Source: Bacillota bacterium (GTDB taxonomy: Bacteria; Bacillota; Bacilli; Paenibacillales; NBRC-103111). From it: 64,000 bases of DNA. A program made the position numbers and the translations under genes. The notes under the pieces were generated by a model. It saw only the letters and a program-made list of their open reading frames with translations, had not been told where the DNA came from and did not search any database. The DNA lies in the NCBI GenBank assembly GCA_023388055.1, contig JAEWGW010000006.1:62001-126000 (forward strand), read 5' to 3'. Positions 16,237 through 25,037 of the stretch are shown here, piece by piece (position 1 is the first letter of the stretch; each line of letters begins with the position of its first letter).

Positions 16237-17451
16237 ATGCCCAGATTTCGCTATACGGCTATTGAGCGCTCCGGCAAGCAAACCAGAGGGTTGATTGAAG
16301 CCCAGCATAACAATGCCGCTATTGCCCTGTTAAGGGCCCAAGGTATGCGCATTACCAAGCTGGAAGACATGAGCCAGAGCATTCTCCACAAGGAAATCCG
16401 GCTTGGCTCCGGCCCCCGGATTAAGTCCCAGCATTTCACCATTTTTTGCAGGCAGTTATCCAGCCTGTACAAGGTGGGGATTAACATTGTGGATGCGGTG
16501 CGGACCTTATCCGAACAAACGGAGAGCAAGGAGTTCCGCGCCATATTGGCCAATGTGGCCGATGATATGCAGCGGGGCAACCAGTTTTCCCAGGCGATTA
16601 CCCGTTATCCTACCGTATTCAATACCGTGTTCGTCAATATGGTGAAGGCGGGGGAGGCCAGCGGGAATTTGGACGATATGCTGTTCCGGCTGGCGGTGTT
16701 TTACGAGAAGGAGCATTACACCCGGGAAAAGATTAAGTCCGCCATGGTGTATCCCATCATAATGGCTATTTTTACGATCATCGTGGTGACCATCTTGATG
16801 GTGTTCGTAGTGCCTCAGCTGGTGGCCAATTTTGAGGCCATGGATCTGACGTTACCGCTGCCGACCCGAATTGTGATTGGAATTTCTGATTGGGTCCGGG
16901 AATATTGGTATCTGGCAGCCGCGCTGTTATCCCTTCCTTTTCTTGCTATCCTTGCCATGAAGCGGAATGATAAGGGGCGGTATGCCCTTGATTATGCAAA
17001 GCTGAAAATACCTGTATTCGGCAAGCTGCTGCACAAACAAGCCTTGTCCCGTTTCAGCCGGACCTTCTGCTCCTTGTTCGCCGCAGGGGTGCCTATGCTG
17101 CAGATGCTGAGCATTGTGTCTTCTGTAGTGGGCAACACAGTGATCGGCAAGGTGATTCTGAGCGCCAGAGAAGCCGTGCAGGGAGGCAGCTCCATCGCCG
17201 ATCCTTTCCGCAAGTCATGGCTGTTCCCGCCTATGGTGGTCCATATGATGGCGGTGGGGGAAAAGTCCGGTGCGCTGGATTCCATGCTGGACAAGGTGGC
17301 GGACTTTTATGAGGCGGATGTGGATCAGATGTCCGACCGGCTAAAGGCTATGCTGGAGCCGATTATGATCGTGATCCTGGCGCTTATCGTGGGCACCATC
17401 GTGTTGGCCGTTATGCTGCCGTCCTTTACGTTGATCAGCAACTTGAAGTAG
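16237..17451 (+). CDS. pilC: PilC/GspF inner-membrane platform protein
   Basis: At 404 residues it has two T2SS-F domains (about 65-190 and 270-390), three membrane segments (about 170-190, 220-240 and 375-400), and the conserved FCRQLSSLYKVGINIVDA and GEKSGALDSMLDKVADFYE motifs. It connects the PilB and PilT motors to the filament. ATG 16237 starts 8 bases after the pilT stop (AGGTGAAC as ribosome site). Family length and order are normal. Confidence 0.95.
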   Translation: MPRFRYTAIERSGKQTRGLIEAQHNNAAIALLRAQGMRITKLEDMSQSILHKEIRLGSGPRIKSQHFTIFCRQLSSLYKVGINIVDAVRTLSEQTESKEFRAILANVADDMQRGNQFSQAITRYPTVFNTVFVNMVKAGEASGNLDDMLFRLAVFYEKEHYTREKIKSAMVYPIIMAIFTIIVVTILMVFVVPQLVANFEAMDLTLPLPTRIVIGISDWVREYWYLAAALLSLPFLAILAMKRNDKGRYALDYAKLKIPVFGKLLHKQALSRFSRTFCSLFAAGVPMLQMLSIVSSVVGNTVIGKVILSAREAVQGGSSIADPFRKSWLFPPMVVHMMAVGEKSGALDSMLDKVADFYEADVDQMSDRLKAMLEPIMIVILALIVGTIVLAVMLPSFTLISNLK

Positions 17452-17469
17452 GCGGAGCCAGAAATGAAC

Positions 17470-17499
17470 TTGTCATCTATGCTTTTTTCTACATATAGA
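17470..17499 (+). promoter_or_regulatory. Possible promoter and stem upstream of the pilin gene
   Basis: TTGTCA, 18 bases, TATAGA lie in the 81-base gap before the pilin. The same stretch has the inverted repeat CATCTAT (17474-17480) and ATAGATG (17495-17501). A separate promoter would suit an abundant pilin. Weak evidence. Confidence 0.3.
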
Positions 17500-17532
17500 T
17501 GGTCTTATTCAAAATTATAAGGAGGAGCTTAC

Positions 17533-17913
17533 ATGCTAAAGAAATTGTTCATGAAGCGGTTGGGTAAGAACCAGAAGGGCGTTACGTTGATCGAATTGAT
17601 GGCGGTTGTAGTTATTCTGGGGATTATTGCCGGGGTTGCCGGGGCTGCTGTGACTGGGAGTTTTGGAAAAGCTAGAGAAAATTCAGACAAAGCTAGTTTA
17701 AATGTGCTACAAGAAGCCGGCCAAAGGTATATGTTAGAGTTTACGCCTGTACCAACAACAGGTACTGATGTTGATATTGCATTAGAAACTCTTGTCACTA
17801 AAGGTTACCTCTCCTCTGTTCCTAGCCCGGCAGATGATACTAAGACATTTAAAGTTACTTATTCAGTTGATTCCAGTACAAAGAATATTAGTGTAAAAGC
17901 TACCCTTGAATGA
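17533..17913 (+). CDS. Major type IV prepilin
   Basis: A 126-residue prepilin. A short basic leader ends KNQKG, cut by the prepilin peptidase before V-T-L-I-E-L-M (Glu at +5); the hydrophobic helix VVVILGIIAGVAGAAVTG follows and then a small globular head of about 90 residues. A strong AAGGAGGAGC ribosome site precedes ATG 17533. The head-coding part (17701-17880) has 72 G/C in 180 bases, far below pilC and pilD on either side, while the leader and helix look normal. It lies between pilC and pilD, the usual place for the main subunit. Confidence 0.93.
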   Translation: MLKKLFMKRLGKNQKGVTLIELMAVVVILGIIAGVAGAAVTGSFGKARENSDKASLNVLQEAGQRYMLEFTPVPTTGTDVDIALETLVTKGYLSSVPSPADDTKTFKVTYSVDSSTKNISVKATLE

Positions 17914-17962
17914 AAGAGCTAAAAATTAATTCGTTTTAAAAAATTACTCGGAGGTGCCCTCC

Positions 17963-18760
17963 ATGCTTATCATTCAAGCATTCCAGGCGTCGCCTCCCTA
18001 TTTTTACACGGTGATGGGTGTCCTGGGATTATTCGTTGGCAGCTTCCTGAATGTGGTGGCTGCCCGGATTCCCCAGGGCCAGTCGCTGGTTACGCCGCCG
18101 TCCCATTGCGATAGCTGCGGACACCGGCTGGCGGTGCCGGATTTGATCCCCGTGTGGAGCTGGCTCCGCTCGGGAGGCAAATGCCGTTACTGTGGAGAAG
18201 CTTTCTCCATTCAATATCCACTATGGGAGGCTTTGACCTCTGTTATCTACATACTTTTGGCTGTCACGCTTGGCCCTGTACCGGAGCTGATCGTGGGACT
18301 GCTGCTGGTTTCGCTGCTGATCGCCATTTCACAGACGGATTTGCGTCTTTATTTGATCCCGGACAAGATCATTGTGTTTGGCCTAGCGGCAGGGATTGTC
18401 CTGCGGATTTTTATCCACGATGCCCCTTGGTGGGACTATGTGGGTGGTTTTTTCCTGGGCGGCGGGCTGCTTTATCTGGCAGCGGTGCTTGGGGAATGGC
18501 TGCTGAAGAAGGAAGCCATGGGCGGCGGAGATATTAAGCTTTTGGCCATGTTAGGGATATACATAGGTATGAAAGGTGTGTTATTGACGATTTTGTTGGG
18601 CAGTGTGATTGGTTTAGTTATAACCCTGATCCTGCTGATGACAGGAATGATGAAGAAGGACCAGCCGATTCCCTTCGGGCCTTTTTTGGCCGTTGGCGCT
18701 TGTGTCGCCTATTTGTGGGGAGACCCGCTTGTGCAAGCTTATCTGAATCTCTTAACCTGA
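17963..18760 (+). CDS. pilD: Prepilin peptidase/N-methyltransferase PilD
   Basis: A 265-residue, eight-segment aspartic membrane peptidase. It cuts the leader from pilins after Gly and methylates the new N-terminus. The cytosolic N-terminal loop has the zinc tetracysteine CDSC ... CRYC, as in full-length TFPP enzymes. Catalytic Asp residues are in QTDLRLYLIPD and GGGDIKLL. Start ATG 17963 lies 8 bases after CGGAGG. Compare the short peptidase gene at 42492, which lacks the zinc domain. Confidence 0.95.
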   Translation: MLIIQAFQASPPYFYTVMGVLGLFVGSFLNVVAARIPQGQSLVTPPSHCDSCGHRLAVPDLIPVWSWLRSGGKCRYCGEAFSIQYPLWEALTSVIYILLAVTLGPVPELIVGLLLVSLLIAISQTDLRLYLIPDKIIVFGLAAGIVLRIFIHDAPWWDYVGGFFLGGGLLYLAAVLGEWLLKKEAMGGGDIKLLAMLGIYIGMKGVLLTILLGSVIGLVITLILLMTGMMKKDQPIPFGPFLAVGACVAYLWGDPLVQAYLNLLT

Positions 18761-18790
18761 CGCCGAAAATAAGGAGTGACTCCATCCCAT

Positions 18791-19921
18791 ATGGCTACTT
18801 TCACAAAAATACTTCAATGGGTACGGCCAAGTGTTGCCAGCTTGGGACTGGAAATCACCGATAGCTATATTAAACTTGCGGAAATCCGGAGTGCCAGCGG
18901 GAAAAAGCCCGTTTTGTCCGAAGGCGCCTTGGAGCCGTTGCCTCAGGGCACGGTGGTGGACGGCAAAATCCAGAAGCCGGAGGTTTTGCGGCGTATTCTG
19001 GAGCAAACCATTCAGCTGTATAAATTCCGTACCCGCAAGGTGCATCTGATTATCCCCAGCTCGTCCATTATGGTCCGTTTTCTCAAGCTGCCCAATGTTC
19101 CGGATAAACAGCTGCGGAAGATTATCCAGTTTGAGATTCAGAATACCATTCATCTCCCGTTTCAAAATCCATATTTTGATTTTATTAACCTTACCACTGA
19201 CGTTACGCTTTCCGTCCCAATCAAGCAGGATCAGGAGATAACCTACCCGGATCCCGTGCATCCTCAACAATCCTGGATGGAGATGGGGGCTTCTCAGGAG
19301 TCGCTGCTCCGTGACGAGCCTGTTTTCGAGGAGGATGAAGAAGAGGAAGAGCTGGATGAGGCCGATGTGATGCTGATCGCGGCTCCCTCCGAGCTGGTGG
19401 ATGAATATCTTACGGTGGTCAGGCAAAGCGGCTTACGCCCCAAAAGCATTGAAATTAAAGCTTTGTCCAGCTACAGGCTGCTGGAGGCGGCCGAGCCGGA
19501 GCTTCTGCAACAAACCATTTTGACCTTGGATTTGAATATGGACGCTGCCGACATGAGTATTTTTCATGAAGGACAGCTGAAAATTACCCGGAGTGTTCCT
19601 GTCCGTTTTCAAGAGGATCAGGACTCCTTGAATGGTATGCAGCAGCAGGAGCCTCATGTGGAATTGGCCCATGAATTGGAGCGTCTAATGAACTTCTACC
19701 GGTACACCCTGAATAACCGGACCCAGGAGTTTGCAGCTGTTGTCCTGACAGGAGAGATCCGGCAGCTTGCCCAAGTGTCGGAGTTTCTGTCGGACCGCCT
19801 GGGGATGCAGGTCATTACGCCGGACAGCGGGTGGCTGGAATCCGAGAAGCCCCAGCTCCACAGCTGGGTGACCAGTCTGGCGATTTCCATCGGACTGGGT
19901 TTAAGGGGGAATCAAGGATGA
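18791..19921 (+). CDS. pilM: PilM actin-like pilus assembly protein
   Basis: A 376-residue actin-fold ATPase-like protein: ASLGLEITDSYIKLAEI (phosphate 1), LIIPSSSIMVRFLKLPNVPD, and the C-terminal VVLTGEIRQLAQVSEFL. In T4P it binds the PilN tail on the cytosolic side and links to PilB. An unusual acidic insert (about residues 175-190, EEDEEEEELDEAD) sits between the subdomains. ATG 18791 is 14 bases after AAGGAG; the GTG at 18776 is within the ribosome site. The stop overlaps the pilN start (ATGA). Confidence 0.9.
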   Translation: MATFTKILQWVRPSVASLGLEITDSYIKLAEIRSASGKKPVLSEGALEPLPQGTVVDGKIQKPEVLRRILEQTIQLYKFRTRKVHLIIPSSSIMVRFLKLPNVPDKQLRKIIQFEIQNTIHLPFQNPYFDFINLTTDVTLSVPIKQDQEITYPDPVHPQQSWMEMGASQESLLRDEPVFEEDEEEEELDEADVMLIAAPSELVDEYLTVVRQSGLRPKSIEIKALSSYRLLEAAEPELLQQTILTLDLNMDAADMSIFHEGQLKITRSVPVRFQEDQDSLNGMQQQEPHVELAHELERLMNFYRYTLNNRTQEFAAVVLTGEIRQLAQVSEFLSDRLGMQVITPDSGWLESEKPQLHSWVTSLAISIGLGLRGNQG

Positions 19922-20850
19922 AAGCCATAAACCTGATTCCCAAGCTTCCCTTTGCACAGCAATATCTCAAACCGCTGCTGACCGGAATTATCGCATTCAG
20001 TGTGCTTAGTTCCGCGATTCTGGTTATCGGGTATGCTGAATCCTCCCATACCTCGGGCAAGAATGAACGGCTGCTCCAGGAAAGACAGGCACAAGCCGGT
20101 ATCCTCATGAAGGAACGTGTGGTGGACCAGCAAACCCTGCAATACCAATCCTTGAAGGACAAGGTGGATGGGCTGAAAGGGGAAATCCGTGATTGGCAGC
20201 CCGTTTTTCAGGGCATCACTGCTTCCTTGCCTACGGCGGCCCGGATTCTGTCCATGGAAACGGATAACACGGGGAAAATCAAGCTGCATCTGGATATGAA
20301 GGACTTGAAGGATGCCGCCCAATATATGCAGCTTCTGCAGCAGCTGGAGCTGTTTACCCATGTGACAGTGAACAGTGTTCAGAAGAAGGAGCTGGCTTAC
20401 CCGGTTGCCGTAACCATTGTCTCTACTGGTACCACGGAGGTTTCGCCTTCCGCATCAGCGACCACCGATAAAACGCAAACCATGACCTTTGAGCAATATG
20501 TGAATATGTTTCAAAAGCCTTCTACCCCCGCTGCCGAGGCCACTGAGGCGGATGAACTCCTCAACCAGCTGGATTGGATGATGAGCCAGAAGATCAGCAA
20601 GGAAATAAACGGCATCACACTGCCGGGCCGGACACCCCAGCCTGTAGCAACCCCTTCGGCCTCCGGGCCGATTACCAGACAGGATGTGGAGGATGCCCAG
20701 AAGAAGCTGGATCAAATCTCCAATGCAAAAGTGGCGGAGCCTTCGTCTCAAGCAGTAGCAGGCGCAACACCCGCTCCCAAAGTGCTTGCCTTATATGACG
20801 TCGTGTTAGAGCTGACCTGCAAGCCTTTAACGAAGGAGAAGAAATCATGA
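19918..20850 (+). CDS. pilN: PilN-like inner-membrane alignment protein
   Basis: A 310-residue bitopic protein: MKAINLIPKL is the classic PilN tail that docks into PilM, a membrane helix lies at about 21-42, then a coiled coil and an outer alpha-beta domain. The C-terminal half (about 175-280) is extended by Pro/Thr/Ser-rich linkers (TTEVSPSASATTDKTQ, TPQPVATPSASGP), so it is longer than typical PilN (about 200). It overlaps pilM by ATGA and pilO by ATGA, so the three are translationally coupled. Confidence 0.87.
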   Translation: MKAINLIPKLPFAQQYLKPLLTGIIAFSVLSSAILVIGYAESSHTSGKNERLLQERQAQAGILMKERVVDQQTLQYQSLKDKVDGLKGEIRDWQPVFQGITASLPTAARILSMETDNTGKIKLHLDMKDLKDAAQYMQLLQQLELFTHVTVNSVQKKELAYPVAVTIVSTGTTEVSPSASATTDKTQTMTFEQYVNMFQKPSTPAAEATEADELLNQLDWMMSQKISKEINGITLPGRTPQPVATPSASGPITRQDVEDAQKKLDQISNAKVAEPSSQAVAGATPAPKVLALYDVVLELTCKPLTKEKKS

Positions 20851-21755
20851 GGAACAAGCGGAAAACCAAAAATAAAGCCCAGGCTCCTCAACAGCTCGAT
20901 TTTTCTTTTTTGAAAAGGCCTGAGATTCAGCTTGCCTTGGCGGGGCTTCTGGGGTTGCTGTTGATTATCTTCAGCATTTCCGTGTTATATGTTCCTCAAT
21001 TGACGGAAGCCAGCCGGACTGCAGAGGAGCTGGAGGCAGCCAACCGGCGGGTGGAGCAATTAACCAAAGCACCTATTCCAGTTAAAATTCAGGAAGCGGA
21101 TGTGGAGGCTTTGCTGAAGCAGGTTCCTCTTCGTGAGAATACCGCGTCGATTCTGAATTTGATGCAGGGTTTATCGGAACAGGCCGGAACGAAGCTCAGC
21201 TATGTTACCTTCAAAGAAATGACCGACAAACAAGCACAATTGGAAACTCTGATTACGAAGGCTGCCGAAATCCAGCAGAACCAGCCATCCTCTGGTGTCA
21301 CGGTGCAACCGTTGGGAACTCCAGCACCTGCTGGCCAGACTCAGCCTGTAGCAACAGAGCTGGCTTCGCTGACCTTTCAGGTGGAGGTAAGCGGAACCTA
21401 TAGCCAGACCATGAATTTTCTCCATCAGCTGCAGCAGGGCAGCCGGTTGTTGGAGGTGGTGGACTGGAGCTTGAGCCAAACCTCTGCGTCTGCCGCCACA
21501 GGTACACCTTCTGCAGCGCCGGCGGGCACGTCATCCTCACCGTCTCCCACAGCCACGCCAGGCCTTTCATCAGGATTTGTACAGGGACCAATGCCGCTTG
21601 CGCTAAAATGTACCGTGCGCAGCTTTGTCGCTGCTGCTTATCAGAATCAGTTGAAGGAGCCGCCGGGGCCGCAGGTGTCGCCAGGCACCCAGCGTACGGA
21701 CCCCACCTGGTCAGATCAGATGCTGTACGAGCTGTTGGATAAGCAGGAGCAGTAA
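20847..21755 (+). CDS. pilO: PilO-like inner-membrane alignment protein
   Basis: A 302-residue protein with a basic N-terminus, a membrane helix at about 30-50, a coiled coil (51-75) and a ferredoxin-like outer domain interrupted by Pro/Ala/Gln-rich linkers (GTPAPAGQTQPVATE and a Ser/Thr/Pro stretch near 215-240). The C-terminal tail (PPGPQVSPGTQ) is extra. It pairs with PilN in the alignment complex. Position directly after pilN with an ATGA overlap supports the name more than sequence does. Confidence 0.83.
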   Translation: MRNKRKTKNKAQAPQQLDFSFLKRPEIQLALAGLLGLLLIIFSISVLYVPQLTEASRTAEELEAANRRVEQLTKAPIPVKIQEADVEALLKQVPLRENTASILNLMQGLSEQAGTKLSYVTFKEMTDKQAQLETLITKAAEIQQNQPSSGVTVQPLGTPAPAGQTQPVATELASLTFQVEVSGTYSQTMNFLHQLQQGSRLLEVVDWSLSQTSASAATGTPSAAPAGTSSSPSPTATPGLSSGFVQGPMPLALKCTVRSFVAAAYQNQLKEPPGPQVSPGTQRTDPTWSDQMLYELLDKQEQ

Positions 21756-21800
21756 ACAGGCAGCATTGGAGTTCAGTTTTTCAGAGTAGGAGAGATAACC

Positions 21801-22448
21801 ATGAAAAAAAAGCTTATGCTATTAACCATTGCGTTAGGCGTTGTGACCTTCGGCGGAGTAGCCTGGGCAAGCGGGCAATACCGGACCATTGATGTGTTCT
21901 TCGAACGGATTCATGTGGCGTTGAACGGCCAGGAATCCGAACTGAGCAAGGACTCCATCATCTATGACGGGTCGGTGTATGTACCACTGCGAAGTGTAGG
22001 GGAGATGCTGGATGCAGAGGTTAGCTGGGATAATGAGAACCGGACGGTACATCTGGATTTCCTGAAGGACCGCAAGGGGGATGTGTATCAGGCCTCCACC
22101 CGCGGGATTTATCAATATATCGCCCTGGAGCATAACCGGCTGCTGGGCAAAATGATCCAATATTTCAAGACGGATGATATGGATGGCATGAAGGGTGTAA
22201 TCGGGGAATACGAGCATCTGGAAGAGGTGGCGGAGAGCCTGCAGGATGAGAAAATGTCCGGTACATTGGATAAAATGCAGGCCGCCATTGAAATGGTCCG
22301 CAGCGGCTGGGCCGATAAGAATGTGCGGGATTATTCCTTGGCCTGGACCATCTTCTATACCAATGCGGATGTGCTCAATAAGGATTTGAAGGATAAAACC
22401 TCCGAGGAAGCCCAGCTTCAATTTGAGGTGAAGCAAGTTGGGAAGTAG
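21801..22448 (+). CDS. Exported stalk-domain (copper amine oxidase N-like) protein
   Basis: A 215-residue protein with a signal peptide (MKKKLMLLTIALGVVTFGGVAWA, cut after about residue 23), then a copper-amine-oxidase N-terminal-type stalk domain (VALNGQES ... YVPLRSVGEMLDAEVSWDNENRTVHL). The rest is helical (110-215) with no known motif. Stalk domains are frequent in Paenibacillus exported proteins and are thought to bind the wall or other proteins. It lies 45 bases after pilO with its own AGGAGAG ribosome site and ends at a shared terminator, so it belongs to the pilus operon; its role there is unknown. Confidence 0.8.
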   Translation: MKKKLMLLTIALGVVTFGGVAWASGQYRTIDVFFERIHVALNGQESELSKDSIIYDGSVYVPLRSVGEMLDAEVSWDNENRTVHLDFLKDRKGDVYQASTRGIYQYIALEHNRLLGKMIQYFKTDDMDGMKGVIGEYEHLEEVAESLQDEKMSGTLDKMQAAIEMVRSGWADKNVRDYSLAWTIFYTNADVLNKDLKDKTSEEAQLQFEVKQVGK

Positions 22449-22457
22449 TTGGGGAAC

Positions 22458-22494
22458 AAAAAAAGGTCCGGAGCTTATTCGGACCAGTTTTTTG
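22458..22494. terminator. Bidirectional terminator between converging pilus operons
   Basis: GGTCCG and CGGACC pair around AGCTTATT, with seven A before and six T after. The stop codon of the minus-strand minor pilin gene lies inside the loop. Confidence 0.85.
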
Positions 22495-22975
22495 TATATA
22501 CAGTGGAATTATAGGTGTAAGACTCAATGTCCTTGCCGCCGAATACCAGATTGACTTTAATTTCATGCTCCTGACCGGGTTTTGTCACCGCAAAGGGCAT
22601 GGCCGTTACGCCTCGGGCTAATTCCATCACCTGTTGGTTTCCGTTGTTCTGGGTGATCATGGTGATTTTGTTGCCTTCGTATTTAAAGCTGGTGTAATCG
22701 GTAGGCGAATTGCTGAATTCCAAGGTGTTTCCATCTGCTACCTTGATGCTGCTAAAAGCCTTTTTCCTGACGGTGGCAGCGACCTGCTCGGTTACCAGCC
22801 GGGCCTGCTCCTGGACGGATTGTTTTTCGGTCAGGTGGTTAAAGCCGGTGATCGAGGAATAAATGGCTGCCGAGATAACCCCGACAATAATAGAGGCAAT
22901 GGAGATCGATACAAGCAGCTCTATCAGGGTAACGCCTTTTTGATTGGCAAATATGGCTCTTCTCAATGGGATCAT
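22475..22975 (-). CDS. Type IV minor prepilin (PilW/GspJ-like)
   Basis: A 166-residue prepilin: leader ending ANQKG, then VTLIELLVSISIASIIVGVI (Glu at +5), and a head of about 130 residues with EKQSVQEQARLVTEQVA, the helix typical of PilW or GspJ-class minor pilins. Its start overlaps the stop of the next minus-strand prepilin by ATGA. It may help prime the filament tip. It runs against the main pil operon, ending in the shared terminator. Confidence 0.87.
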   Translation of the reverse strand: MIPLRRAIFANQKGVTLIELLVSISIASIIVGVISAAIYSSITGFNHLTEKQSVQEQARLVTEQVAATVRKKAFSSIKVADGNTLEFSNSPTDYTSFKYEGNKITMITQNNGNQQVMELARGVTAMPFAVTKPGQEHEIKVNLVFGGKDIESYTYNSTVYTKNWSE

Positions 22976-23466
22976 TCCTTGTTCACCTTGTTATACTCCA
23001 GGTAGCTTTCCAGCGTGTATTGCGATTGAAACGTGGTTTCCGTAACATGCACCTTTACCTTGCGGAAATACTGGTTTAAGGGAAAAACATTGCTTTCTAC
23101 CGTCACACTTTCTGCCACCGGATCTGCTGTCACGACGATGGTATAGGTACCGTCCGTGCTGCCGGGATATTGAGTATTGAAGGAAGCAACGGTGGCCGTT
23201 GCTGCGTTGGCATTGCGGATGGCAGTCAGGTTGATTGGTGTGCCATTGAAGGAGGCGCTGGCAGTGGGAGAAGGAAGATTAGTTTTGATGATCTCCATAA
23301 CGCTTCGGGCAATAGTGACCGATTGGTCCCGGTTTTCCTCCGTTTTGGAATTGCGGTAGCCTTGTGTGAACAAGAGGCTGAACAAAAGTACAACAAACGC
23401 CAGAATGGCGGCTGAAGCAAGCACCTCTATCAGGGTCAGCCCGCGGGAATTTAACCTTCTCAGCAT
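22972..23466 (-). CDS. Type IV minor prepilin (PilV/GspI-like)
   Basis: A 164-residue prepilin with a very short leader (MLRRLNSRG), then LTLIEVLASAAILAFVVLLF (Glu at +5). The helix after it (NRDQSVTIARSVMEIIK) resembles PilV or GspI-type minor pilins. No strong ribosome site is visible before the ATG at 23466 (minus). It heads a two-gene minor pilin operon, diverging from the PilX-like gene at 23537 over only 70 bases. Confidence 0.86.
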   Translation of the reverse strand: MLRRLNSRGLTLIEVLASAAILAFVVLLFSLLFTQGYRNSKTEENRDQSVTIARSVMEIIKTNLPSPTASASFNGTPINLTAIRNANAATATVASFNTQYPGSTDGTYTIVVTADPVAESVTVESNVFPLNQYFRKVKVHVTETTFQSQYTLESYLEYNKVNKE

Positions 23467-23536
23467 GTAAAAAGCACCAGCCCGTATCCTAGAATATCTT
23501 CATTGTATAGGAAAATAGTAAGGGAGGAAAGGAAAA

Positions 23537-24880
23537 ATGAAAGGACTAATGTCCCGTATGCAGAATGAAAAGGGGAATACCCTGCTGCTGGTTTTGTTTC
23601 TGGTTTTTCTATTGTCTGCCATTTCCGCTCCCTTACTGTTAAGCCTCAGCCAAGGCAATGTGAACAATAAAAAAGGGGAACGGACCGAACAAGCCCAATA
23701 TGCCGCCGAATCCGGCATGGCCATCGTAAAAAGAGTGATGGAGGAGGCTTTTTATGGGCAGGATATGGAGCTTACTTCACTCCAGGTTGGGGAGATAATT
23801 AATGGGGTTAATAAAATTCCAGATGTATCTGTAGGTACCACCGAGGTAAAGGTAGAAGGGGCTAAATTGGAATCTATTGGCAAATCCATCGGTACTGTAC
23901 TACCGCGTACCCGTACTATGTCAATGAATTATCTGGCTCAGCAGGGAACAGCTGCAGTGCCTGGGGTTTTTGGAAAGGATGTGGTCTCCTACCCTAGCTT
24001 AAGCGACAAAAATGTGTTTGAGGCAAAGGGGATAGTTGAGAATTACATGAATTTTAAAAGTGAGTTTGTAACAGCGTTTGAAAACTTAATGAAGAAACAA
24101 CCCGTTGCCAGTAATTTTTCCGTTCCTATCCCAAATCCGGCATGCTCATATGCAAATGTGAGATGTAGTGGCGATGATATTTTTATCGATGATCAAAACA
24201 GTGGTGCAAACATTCCGGTTGATGTTATTGCCAAGGGCAATATTACCATCAGTACAGGGTTGAATGTCATCATTAACGGGAATTTAGTTGCTGGAGGGAA
24301 AATTACCTATACGAGACAAGCGCAACTAGTGGTTAAAAAATCTATTATTGCAAATGGAGCGATAGAATTCGGCGATATTCAGAATATTGTTGTAAATGGT
24401 GATATTTCTTCCAATACATCGGCTAAGCTTGCCAACAATATCAATGGCTCTTTTCAAATAGACGGCTCTATTTATGTGAATAATCCATGTTTGGCCAGTA
24501 ATACCTGTAACAATATTGAAACTTATCTGCCTGATTTGAAAAAAATAAAAATAAAAGGCTCCATACTCAGCACCAATAAAATCAGAATCGGAAATATGAA
24601 TGAAGCTGGTGAAATTGGAGGAGCGCTGCTAACTCTCGGAGATCTTGAGTTCGGTACTATGAAGAGCTTAACGGTCAAACAAACAGTCGGGTGCTTAGGA
24701 AACTTGAAAACTCAAAATTTGAATGACAATAATGTTTATTGGGGCGGAGCTGCAATTGGGGGAACTTTCATAGGACCTCAGGGATACAACAGCTTTAGAA
24801 TCCATATCCGGTATTTCCCACCCGGCGGAGGAGATCCGGCCGAACGGAAATTAATCTTTTCTGACTGGAAGAGTCAATAG
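23537..24880 (+). CDS. PilX-like pilus-associated protein with beta-repeat C-terminus
   Basis: A 447-residue protein. The N-terminus (NEKGNTLLLVLFLVFLLSAI) is PilX-like, lacking the usual Glu at +5, followed by AEQAQYAAESGMAIVK-type helix (AQYAAESG). From about residue 150 on, the sequence is Asn- and Ile-rich with repeating VIAKGNITIS, IIINGNLVAGGKI, SIIANGAIEFGD blocks, suggesting a beta-solenoid similar to bactofilin-type repeats. This part is strikingly A/T-rich (for example 19 G/C in 60 bases at 24361-24420). AGGGAGGAAAGGAAAA precedes ATG 23537. Likely a tip or adhesin-like component; adhesin role is inference. Confidence 0.72.
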   Translation: MKGLMSRMQNEKGNTLLLVLFLVFLLSAISAPLLLSLSQGNVNNKKGERTEQAQYAAESGMAIVKRVMEEAFYGQDMELTSLQVGEIINGVNKIPDVSVGTTEVKVEGAKLESIGKSIGTVLPRTRTMSMNYLAQQGTAAVPGVFGKDVVSYPSLSDKNVFEAKGIVENYMNFKSEFVTAFENLMKKQPVASNFSVPIPNPACSYANVRCSGDDIFIDDQNSGANIPVDVIAKGNITISTGLNVIINGNLVAGGKITYTRQAQLVVKKSIIANGAIEFGDIQNIVVNGDISSNTSAKLANNINGSFQIDGSIYVNNPCLASNTCNNIETYLPDLKKIKIKGSILSTNKIRIGNMNEAGEIGGALLTLGDLEFGTMKSLTVKQTVGCLGNLKTQNLNDNNVYWGGAAIGGTFIGPQGYNSFRIHIRYFPPGGGDPAERKLIFSDWKSQ

Positions 24881-24999
24881 GCAATGGCTGGGGCAATTAA
24901 TCCGTTATTCCCCGGGCAAGCGCAGGAACTGACAGTCCTCTTACCAATTCGTGTTTATCTCGTGGATGCAGTCCGGAATTAGCGGAGTTCGGCGATTCA

Positions 25000-25037
25000 A
25001 GGCTCTTTTGTAGGCCCCGGCCTATGAGGAAGAGCCT
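25000..25037. other. Nested hairpin in the gap before mrfA
   Basis: AGGCTCTT (25000-25007) pairs with AAGAGCCT (25030-25037), and inside it TAGGCC pairs with GGCCTA. Only a short A/T stretch follows, so it may end the PilX-like transcript. Nothing else is recognisable in 24881-25150. Confidence 0.5.
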
